13,359 nucleotides of DNA from Planctomycetia bacterium (GTDB lineage Bacteria; Planctomycetota; UBA11346), in contig SYDV01000230.1 of the NCBI GenBank assembly GCA_005801395.1, positions 1-13,359 of the forward strand. The letters run 5' to 3'. The notes under the pieces were generated by a model. The model saw only the letters and a list, made by a program, of their open reading frames with translations. It was not told where the DNA came from and made no database searches. The translations under genes and the position numbers were made by a program. Of the stretch, positions 8,701 through 13,359 are shown piece after piece (the first letter of the stretch is position 1; every line of letters begins with the position of its first letter).

Positions 8701-8860
8701 CCTCAACGGTAATGGTGATTGGTATCGTTCCGTTGGTGCTAATGTGCATATGAACTGGATGGTGTGGGAATTGATGTTGAATCCTGGGATCGGCATCGCC
8801 TATCAACTGGATGGCAAAGAAGACGTCAAAGGCCTATTTGGTTTAGACTTTCTCTGGTAA
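5780..8860 (+). CDS. Exported metallopeptidase-like / beta-propeller / outer-membrane barrel fusion
   Basis: This is a 1026-aa secreted protein. A signal peptide is visible (hydrophobic 9-26, likely cleavage ATA|SD after residue 29). Residues about 40-310 look like a gluzincin (peptidase MA-type) domain, with HEIAHH at 134-139 and FWHEGGAQWAE at 184-194. The two His of HExxH and a Glu of HEGGAQWAE would bind zinc. Residues about 330-630 contain WD40/TolB-like propeller blades (PAWLPDGRLFAAY, SPAFRPGSNSLTWIETDRDG, HPAWTTDGAHLYFCADHSG, PSPDGKELALIDHD). After a charged linker, PYRGLTEIRPLFWTPT (674-689) starts a region of alternating beta-strands. It ends in GLFGLDFLW, a C-terminal aromatic typical of outer-membrane barrels inserted by BAM. 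The start follows an in-frame TAG at 5768-5770; no Shine-Dalgarno sequence is seen. The peptidase substrate and the barrel cargo are unknown. It heads a rightward cluster with the next two genes. Confidence 0.85.
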   Translation: MHCPPPRSLVFTLSTLALASLLMPNLATASDAFTKPNERLSVIDTANLHALVPTVAADALKPIIARAEVVYAAMAKDAGYQPRRLVLLVTDDLDTHNGFSTVTPFPIINVQLAPALQQSSIFTGYQEFERTLVHEIAHHISNDVDPNGFRRTLSNIFGRVLPNDLLSLMIAYLSTPAHQTMPSFWHEGGAQWAETEYATSPVWSGRGRDSLTHMVWRLDAAAGHIPEAGDWRLSYHEWPFGGRSYLYGVAYTRYLDAAYGHHANMWQLIERQQHRWAFAFNGGPELILGKDHLTLIAEARRALATEQHQAMQVLSSKPITTAKRLTPENGTVAAPAWLPDGRLFAAYNDPYADPIFVRVAANGDKSSAWRSAYSMSQTRSLPDGTLIYSEADIKTDPWNRSLVNIELPSGARVKLKHERLLQPDAKKIATTSDISEYLVSAIQLNGDGTQSLIVTNFKHEDGIFWSDHEESAIQKLKTTGSPWSPAFRPGSNSLTWIETDRDGSRLLLADLEQKKTGQFSLSEPTVLAQIPGRILHPAWTTDGAHLYFCADHSGVANAYRLDPSKPGQLVSVTNTVGGVLACVPSPDGKELALIDHDRHGPFLARVANDPATWPGATPQLTLAWPAPVAAQALGKRVPLSKQKIEPDKNAVGPARQKLALPNDPGDAAAIEIKPYRGLTEIRPLFWTPTTMAVPEGGFGIVGLMADPIFSHQMIGSAGIGLSEASPVGLASYAYGGWSIDVGAVAWQSERSYDDQISASGQLYDYAENVRSAEARLGHGLTGFRRRFQLYVAGGIAEYRPIHSATKKYDGLNPASSAPIFSDVEHYAEATLAYSDSTMFPTSYTLEDGTSFAVNYRHSGFGGELDLDRVIGRGSYVLSFWPRYGQQLVFGGAVGWSDGDNYLQNQFSVGGTFNINQLPRGYTTTTALGPYLVGGSVAYRTPIWRPFWGHSTSPFVDRQTILELFFDGAKASTDTLNGNGDWYRSVGANVHMNWMVWELMLNPGIGIAYQLDGKEDVKGLFGLDFLW

Positions 8861-9018
8861 TCACATCCTCGCTGCATCACCCACCAGGCCGGTTGGAAAG
8901 TGCGATGGGAACCCGAGTTCCATTGGGGAAATTGCTCTTTTTTGCGACTAAACGGCGGCTGCGGCATGATCCACTTCCGAAATGCGTCTGAGGCCTATAG
9001 TTCGCCCGCCCGTGATTG

Positions 9019-9023
9019 AGGAG
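9019..9023 (+). promoter_or_regulatory. Shine-Dalgarno sequence deciding the start at 9030
   Basis: AGGAG (within GAGGAG, 9018-9023) is the only strong ribosome-binding site I see in the window. It lies six bases before the ATG at 9030 and three before the overlapping in-frame ATG at 9027. It rules against the longer in-frame start at 8982, which would put arginines and prolines (MRLRPIVRPP) ahead of the signal peptide. Confidence 0.75.
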
Positions 9024-9029
9024 TTAATG

Positions 9030-10670
9030 ATGCCTGGTCGTATCCCCACCTATTTATTAGTTGCCACGCTTATGAGTGTGGCCCCATTTGGCCACACGGC
9101 CGATACTTCGCAGGTGCTCTACACCAACAAGCTGCAACAGCCATTGCCGTTGAGCAATGTGGATAAACCAGGATCGGTTTTGAAATCCCGTTTATTCATC
9201 ACCAACGATGAAGGTAAAAATTGGCTCATGTTGCATGAGATGCAGGTCGCAGCCGATGCCGTTGAATTACCAAAATTTCCTTTCCGAGTTGACGCCGATG
9301 GCACCTACGGCGTGATGCCGTGCACCACCTACCGCAACGGTGTTGCCGAACCCGATCCTAAGCCCGGTCAAATTCCACCTTACCTTTTAATTGTCGACAC
9401 CGTTGCACCAGCGATTATTTCGTTTGATGCCACGCTAATGGGACGTTCGGCACAAAAAGCCGTCGTGCGCGTTACTTGGTCCATTACGGATCTCCATTTA
9501 GATAAAGAACCCATTGCCATTGAAGCGAGCATCGACCTCGGCGCTCGATTTACCACGATGCATCGTGGTGGTAAAGACGGTTCTGTTGAATTAGTTATTC
9601 CTGTTACGCCAGAATCTCGCGATGTGCAATTGCGTTTGGTTATCACCGACAAAGCTCGGAACGTCACTATTTCACCGAGCCGCGATTTTAATATTCAACC
9701 GATGAAGACCGAGCCCGTCGTTCCTGAATTAACGTTGGCTCAAGCCGTCGCCACCTTGCCCACTTTAGCCGAGGTTGGTGCTGGTCCGATTAAACCGTTG
9801 CCAACTAAAACCATTGCGCCTCCATCAAAAGTTAATCCAACCGCAGCCGTAGCGCCGCCACCTGGAGCCGTGGTCAATGAACCAACACCAACTCCAGCGG
9901 TGTCAACGCCGGCCGTCGTCACTCCACCACCAGAAAAAATAATTCCCGCCGCTCAACCAGATATTGTCGTGCATGGCAAAGCGTATGAAGCGCCAACGGC
10001 AACACCGAAGACGGAACCAGCACCCGCAGCAAAAGAAAAAGAAGTCGTCATCGCATCTGATGCCGTTGACCGCGCCTATTACGATAAATTAGCCGAAACC
10101 CGCACCTTGCCACCGGGCAACACACGTACGGCCAATCGTTATACGCAACCAACTCCGCCTCCACCCGTTATCGTAAATGAAAACCTTGATGGTCGCCGTG
10201 CACCGGCAAGCGGTGTGCCTGTCCAACATACTGATCCCTTACAAATACTCACCGATGCGCGACTTTTAATGGCAATGGACAATATCAATGGCGCGTGCGA
10301 TCTCTATGAGAGCCTGCGTTTTACCAGTATTGGTAAAACCGCCTTACATGAACAAGTTCATCTTTTAATTGTTAAAGATCGACCACGCGATGCCATTACG
10401 GCGATCATGGGCGCCCCTGTTGAAATCGTAACCGATGAAATTCGTCTCGACCACGCACGTGCTTTGCTAAAAACCGAACGTCCCGAAGAGGTCGTTAATG
10501 CGGTATCGAGTATTAATGCCGATGCCCCAGAGGGCCGCACGGCTTTATTATTAATCGTGAAATCATATCTGGCACTCGGACGAACGACTGAAGCCAATCG
10601 CGGTTTAGACTATCTCGCACGTGGTAATGACGAGGTCGCCAATGAAGCGCGGGCAATACGAGGTCGCTAA
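9030..10670 (+). CDS. Periplasmic Ig-like / proline-rich / TPR-like protein, function unknown
   Basis: This 546-aa exported protein has a signal peptide (hydrophobic 8-20, likely cleavage after HTA at 22-24). Residues about 25-125 form one beta-rich domain with FITNDEGKNW and PFRVDADGTYG, ending PPYLLIVDTVAPAI. Residues about 126-222 form a second Ig-like domain with VRVTWSITDLHL and RLVITDKARN. This paired arrangement recalls secreted planctomycetal proteins (from memory). Residues about 225-400 are a proline/threonine/alanine-rich linker that could span the periplasm or peptidoglycan. Residues about 400-546 are helical and TPR-like (LLMAMDNINGACDLYESL, LDHARALLKTERPEEVVNAV, LLIVKSYLALGRTTEANRGL), suggesting protein-protein contacts. 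The ATG at 9027 is the alternative start. The gene follows the barrel gene by 169 bp, and its TAA overlaps the next ATG by one base (TAATG). It may scaffold the barrel protein, but that is inference. Confidence 0.8.
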   Translation: MPGRIPTYLLVATLMSVAPFGHTADTSQVLYTNKLQQPLPLSNVDKPGSVLKSRLFITNDEGKNWLMLHEMQVAADAVELPKFPFRVDADGTYGVMPCTTYRNGVAEPDPKPGQIPPYLLIVDTVAPAIISFDATLMGRSAQKAVVRVTWSITDLHLDKEPIAIEASIDLGARFTTMHRGGKDGSVELVIPVTPESRDVQLRLVITDKARNVTISPSRDFNIQPMKTEPVVPELTLAQAVATLPTLAEVGAGPIKPLPTKTIAPPSKVNPTAAVAPPPGAVVNEPTPTPAVSTPAVVTPPPEKIIPAAQPDIVVHGKAYEAPTATPKTEPAPAAKEKEVVIASDAVDRAYYDKLAETRTLPPGNTRTANRYTQPTPPPPVIVNENLDGRRAPASGVPVQHTDPLQILTDARLLMAMDNINGACDLYESLRFTSIGKTALHEQVHLLIVKDRPRDAITAIMGAPVEIVTDEIRLDHARALLKTERPEEVVNAVSSINADAPEGRTALLLIVKSYLALGRTTEANRGLDYLARGNDEVANEARAIRGR

Positions 10671-11632
10671 TGCGGCCACGGTTTGTACAGGCTCAGGATA
10701 TTATTCCTGCCAATAGTTTAATAATTGATTGCGGCGTACCCGGGGCAAAAACCTATAGCCACTGGAAAGATGCTCCGAAAACGCCCGATGAGCTGATCGC
10801 GGACACGAGTACCGAAATACTCCTCAATGCCGCGAAAGATCCCGCGCGCTGGCTTAATGATTTTGATTACGCGGTTAACGATCACGTCGATGCTGATGGC
10901 TTACTTGCGGTAGCCGTTGCTTGTCGCCCACAAGAATTACTCCCACATCGCGAATTATTAATCGCAGCGGCTGAATCCGGTGATTTCTCTGAATGGACAA
11001 CCGAGGCTGGATTTCGCCTGATGTTACTACTCCACCAACTCATAAGAGATGCTGCGCAAAGCGGTGACGGTTGGGAACAACGACTGTATGATCTCGTAAC
11101 CGCCACGATGCCATCGATTATTGCCTACGCCAATAAACCAGACGTGGAACGTGACGCGCAAATTGCACGAGTGATTTCCGTACAACAAGCACTGATGGCG
11201 AAAAAAGGTTTTACCCTTCGCCAATCAACAAACCTCTTAGGAGTGGAATGGCATTTCGTCCATGGACACTCCGATAGTTTTCGCGTCGTCAATCGCGCCG
11301 ATGATCTCCCCGAATGGTCACTGTCACGTGTCGCAACAGCAAATCAGTTTCAATTATTAGGCATGCATACGAGCGACGGAATTATTTATCAACTCGACGC
11401 GCCACGCCACTCCTGGGCTCGCACCGTCAAACGACCCACCGTGATTTGGCCAGATCTCACTGGGGTAGTGCAAACCCTGCAAAAACAGGAGAAGTCGCTC
11501 GGTCGCTGGGTAACGGAAACAACATCGCGCCAAAATGGTTATGTCTGTTTACTGACCTGCGTTAATGACTCCGGTTTAGCGCCGTCGTCCCTGAATTTTG
11601 ATCAAGTATGGCAGGCGCTTTCTGGTATTTAA
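10670..11632 (+). CDS. DUF6687-like protein of unknown function
   Basis: This 320-aa protein has no signal peptide or membrane segment and is presumably cytosolic. N-terminal features are LIIDCGVPGAKTYSHWKDAPKTPDEL (17-42), followed by NDHVDADGLLAVAV (69-82) and HRELLIAAAESGDFSEW (93-109). These match my memory of the DUF6687 pattern, where a NNHFDQDG-like motif precedes a 'RRxLLxxAAxxGDF' segment. The C-terminal half has IIYQLDAPRHSW (236-247) and SLGRWVTETTSRQNG. The acidic HVDADG motif superficially recalls DHH phosphoesterases, but the other DHH motifs are missing. The start overlaps the preceding stop (TAATG at 10668-10672). Translation is therefore probably coupled to the periplasmic Ig/TPR protein, an unusual pairing of a cytosolic and an exported product. 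No reaction can be assigned. Confidence 0.75.
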   Translation: MRPRFVQAQDIIPANSLIIDCGVPGAKTYSHWKDAPKTPDELIADTSTEILLNAAKDPARWLNDFDYAVNDHVDADGLLAVAVACRPQELLPHRELLIAAAESGDFSEWTTEAGFRLMLLLHQLIRDAAQSGDGWEQRLYDLVTATMPSIIAYANKPDVERDAQIARVISVQQALMAKKGFTLRQSTNLLGVEWHFVHGHSDSFRVVNRADDLPEWSLSRVATANQFQLLGMHTSDGIIYQLDAPRHSWARTVKRPTVIWPDLTGVVQTLQKQEKSLGRWVTETTSRQNGYVCLLTCVNDSGLAPSSLNFDQVWQALSGI

Positions 11633-11944
11633 TGAAGCCAGGAGATTTGAGTTCGGAAATCCTTGAGAGTCCGGAGGTCCGGAAGTCCGAAAGTCTTGCG
11701 TGATCCCTATTAAATGGACTTGTAACGGTTAAGATGCGACGGCAGAAATGCTGGCGCCAAGTTTAAATAGATTAATGCGTCTGAACAGGTTGGCCGCAAC
11801 CTTTCTGCAGCTAATAAATATTCGTCCGTATATGACAAAGATAACTGATCGGGCAGGACATCCGGACTTCCGGACCTCCGGACTTCCGGACTCTAAAGAG
11901 ATTCCATACTAGCACTTCGCCCACTTACCCCACGATGCCCACCC
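11633..11944. other. 312-bp intergenic region between the DUF6687-like gene and pyrF
   Basis: The region is almost filled by the inverted-repeat element described separately. Between the arms it is AT-richer and non-coding, with a short hairpin, AGGTTG-GCCG-CAACCT (11787-11802), followed by only three T. No tRNA, no convincing promoter for pyrF and no classical terminator for the upstream gene were found. Confidence 0.6.
11652..11910. repeat. MITE-like palindromic element with inverted 8-bp repeat arrays
   Basis: The left arm (11668-11695) is three head-to-tail 8-bp units, AGTCCGGA, GGTCCGGA and AGTCCGAA, followed by AGTC. The right arm (11861-11892) is four inverted units, TCCGGACT, TCCGGACC, TCCGGACT and TCCGGACT. 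Read on the opposite strand these are the same RGTCCGGA unit. Imperfect complementarity continues outward: TTCGGAAATCCTTGAGAG at 11652-11669 against the complement of 11891-11910. The whole stretch is thus an inverted repeat of about 40-50 bp arms around about 165 bp of non-coding DNA. Each unit contains the self-complementary TCCGGA. The element could be a non-autonomous mobile element, a large RNA hairpin acting as a 3' end, or a protein-binding array. No target-site duplication or transposase was seen. Confidence 0.75.
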
Positions 11945-12895
11945 ATGACCGCTGACCACGTTGCCGACCAATTGCACGCCACCATCGAACGCACCAAATC
12001 CATTGCCTGCGTTGGACTTGATCCACGCCCGGCATTGCTGCCGAAATCGTTAATCGATGCCGCTATCGCGGCGCATGGCGATACCGCAACCGCCGTCGCT
12101 GATGCCTTTCTCAACTTTAATGTTGGTCTGCTCAATGCCATCGCCGGACATTGCGCTGCGGTCAAACCACAATCTGCGTGTTATGAAGCTTATGGCCATG
12201 CTGGCGTCAAAGCTTTAGAAGACACCGTTCGCCATGCGCGCAAGCTCGGCATTCCCGTCATCATGGATGCCAAACGTGGCGACATCGGTTCCACGGCTGA
12301 ACATTATCAACAAGCCTTTTTAGGACAGGCACCAAGCCTGAAAGGCGCCTCACTCCCAGGACTCAATTGCGAATGGTTAACCATTAATGGTTACCTGGGC
12401 AGCGACGGCGTGCTGCCGTTCCTCAATAAAATCCCAGGCCATGGCGGAGTGTTTGTTTTGGTGAAAACCAGCAATCCTTCCAGCGGAGATTTACAAGATA
12501 TTGCCCTGGCCGCCAAGGTTCGTGGAAAATCCGCGAGCGAAGACGCGCTCCAAGCCATGGAATTAATGGCGCAACTGGTCCACCATTGGGGCCAACAACG
12601 AACCGGCAAAAGTGGACTCACGGATGTCGGTGCCGTGGTTGGCGCAACATATCCTGCGCAAGCGAAGCGCTTACGCACGCTAATGCCAAATACTATTTTC
12701 CTGGTTCCTGGCTACGGCGCTCAAGGCGGTACCGCTACAGATGCGCTCGCTGGCATTCGCCCAGATGGCCGTGGCGTGATTGTCAATTCCAGCCGAGGGA
12801 TTATTGCCGCCTGGCAAAAGAATAAAGACAGCGATTGGGCCGGGGCCGCACGTGCTGCGTTAGATGCGATGAATACGGATTTAGCCTCGGGTTAA
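11945..12895 (+). CDS. pyrF: Orotidine-5'-phosphate decarboxylase, type 2
   Basis: This 316-aa TIM-barrel enzyme converts OMP to UMP plus CO2, the last step of de novo pyrimidine synthesis, in the cytosol. The motifs are clear: CVGLDPRP at 22-29, FNVGLLNAIAGHCAAVKPQSACYE at 58-81 (Lys74), and the catalytic DAKRGDIG at 108-115 (Asp108, Lys110, Asp113). Phosphate-binding VPGYGAQGG (254-262) and VNSSRGI (280-286) follow. The length and the VKPQ..CYE form place it in the longer 'type 2' subfamily rather than the ~240-aa E. coli type. An ATG at 11935 is out of frame, and no Shine-Dalgarno sequence precedes 11945. No other pyrimidine genes are adjacent. A 14-bp hairpin overlaps the last codons and the stop. 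Confidence 0.96.
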   Translation: MTADHVADQLHATIERTKSIACVGLDPRPALLPKSLIDAAIAAHGDTATAVADAFLNFNVGLLNAIAGHCAAVKPQSACYEAYGHAGVKALEDTVRHARKLGIPVIMDAKRGDIGSTAEHYQQAFLGQAPSLKGASLPGLNCEWLTINGYLGSDGVLPFLNKIPGHGGVFVLVKTSNPSSGDLQDIALAAKVRGKSASEDALQAMELMAQLVHHWGQQRTGKSGLTDVGAVVGATYPAQAKRLRTLMPNTIFLVPGYGAQGGTATDALAGIRPDGRGVIVNSSRGIIAAWQKNKDSDWAGAARAALDAMNTDLASG

Positions 12896-12907
12896 TCCGT
12901 ATTCATT
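12868..12907. terminator. Hairpin over the pyrF stop codon, possible bidirectional terminator
   Basis: ATGAATACGGATT (12869-12881) pairs perfectly with AATCCGTATTCAT (12894-12906), plus one outer G-T pair, around a 12-base loop. The left arm encodes the final codons of pyrF. The right arm starts within the stop codon and lies in the short gap before the convergent sulfatase. There is no T run, so it is not a textbook intrinsic terminator. It may protect the 3' end or mark the boundary between the convergent transcripts. Confidence 0.5.
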
Positions 12908-12928
12908 TGACTGATAATCGCGCGCCGT

Positions 12929-13359
12929 CTACTTAATCAAAACATCGGGTTTATCGCGCGCGATATCGGCTTCCCACGCGGCCAATTCGGCTTTGAGTTT
13001 GACGACCATTTCCGGAAAACGAACGGAAAGGTTACTGCGCTCGCTGATATCGGTTGCTAAATCAAAGAGCAATTCCGTTTTCCCATCTAGCAACAATTTC
13101 CAATTCCCTTGGCGAACAACTTTTTGGTGACGAGCGGTACCGTTATTATCAATACGCCAACAAAGCGTCCGTTCTCGTGGCGCGGCTGATGATTCGACTA
13201 AGGGCAATAAATTAATTCCATCAAATTGTTGATATTTTGCAGGCACACCACCAGCATGCGCAGCAAAGGTCGAACTTAAATCCATGTTGATTCAGACCTG
13301 TTTACTCTCCGCACCCGAAGGCAAGCGACTGGGCAAACGCATTAGGCAAGGGACGCGAA
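12929..13359 (-). pseudogene. Sulfatase, C-terminal part, interrupted by an in-frame TGA
   Basis: The continuous part (from 13285) shows sulfatase C-terminal features: MDLSSTFAAHAGG, DGINLLPLV, a CWRIDNNG segment, VVRQGNWKLLLDG, LFDLATDISERSNL and ELAAW. These match the second subdomain of formylglycine-dependent type I sulfatases, which remove sulfate esters from glycans or small molecules. Upstream in the same frame the translation reads RVP...PSGAESKQV, then TGA (13294-13292), then INMDLSSTF. That is exactly the 'RVPxIxxxPxxxPAGxxxxxxVsxxDlxpT' layout of an intact sulfatase, with one codon turned into a stop. A change such as TCA to TGA would explain it. TGA ends several neighbouring genes, so it is a true stop here. 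The frame continues past the right edge. The catalytic Cys/Ser region lies outside the window. A sequencing error is the alternative to a real pseudogene. Confidence 0.75.

Noticed and set aside
8905..8943. Hairpin (8905-8923) followed by six T as a terminator after the barrel gene
   Set aside because: The stem has a bulge and the T run starts 14 bases after it, so it does not fit an intrinsic terminator; read-through into the next gene remains plausible.
8982..9029. Longer start for the Ig/TPR protein at 8982
   Set aside because: It would add an Arg/Pro-rich leader before a clear signal peptide, and the only strong Shine-Dalgarno sequence lies inside it, just before 9027/9030.
10874..10915. 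DHH phosphoesterase identity for the DUF6687-like protein, based on NDHVDADG
   Set aside because: Only one motif is similar; the other Asp/His motifs of DHH enzymes are not visible.
11787..11802. Short hairpin AGGTTG/CAACCT as terminator or small RNA
   Set aside because: Only 6 bp of stem with three trailing T; too weak to call on its own.
13283..13285. ATG at 13285 as a genuine sulfatase start
   Set aside because: This Met is an internal residue of the conserved sulfatase stretch; family-like sequence continues upstream past the TGA.

Overview
The window is a compact bacterial segment of moderate G+C. It carries eight complete protein genes, the 5' end of a ninth gene at the left edge, and a broken sulfatase gene at the right edge. 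The lineage is inferred, not proven. Secreted proteins with signal peptides and an aromatic-terminated beta-barrel point to a Gram-negative envelope. A sulfatase, a long type-2 OMP decarboxylase, and a periplasmic protein with paired 'DGTYG...VDTVAPAI' Ig-like domains are what I would expect in Planctomycetota or a related PVC group.

Left part (1-2562): a leftward FapA/DUF342-like gene begins at 187 and leaves the window. Divergent from it is a translationally coupled pair (344-994 and 991-2562). This pair splits a 'fused MFS/spermidine synthase' into a six-helix membrane protein and a membrane-anchored aminopropyltransferase-fold protein. The pair ends at a bidirectional intrinsic terminator (2605-2641), which it shares with the convergent leftward genes.

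Middle part (2664-5779): two leftward genes. The first is an L-galactose/L-fucose dehydrogenase-type aldo/keto reductase with a promoter almost abutting its ATG. Downstream of it is a DEAD-box RNA helicase with a Gly/Arg-rich tail. A 430-bp gene-free stretch (5350-5779) separates this leftward unit from the next rightward one. It holds the reductase promoter and an 11-bp tandem repeat.

Right part (5780-13359): a rightward cluster encodes (i) a 1026-aa exported protein combining a gluzincin-type metallopeptidase domain, a WD40/TolB-like propeller and a C-terminal outer-membrane beta-barrel, (ii) a periplasmic Ig-like/proline-rich/TPR-like protein, and (iii) a cytosolic DUF6687-like protein whose start overlaps the stop of (ii). 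This cluster is the best candidate for an uncharacterised system. A 312-bp gap then carries a palindromic element with inverted arrays of an 8-bp TCCGGA-centred unit. After it comes pyrF (type-2 orotidine-5'-phosphate decarboxylase), with a strong hairpin over its stop codon. Facing it is the C-terminal part of a leftward sulfatase interrupted by an in-frame TGA.

Most start codons here lack a recognisable Shine-Dalgarno sequence. The clear exception is the gene starting near 9030.
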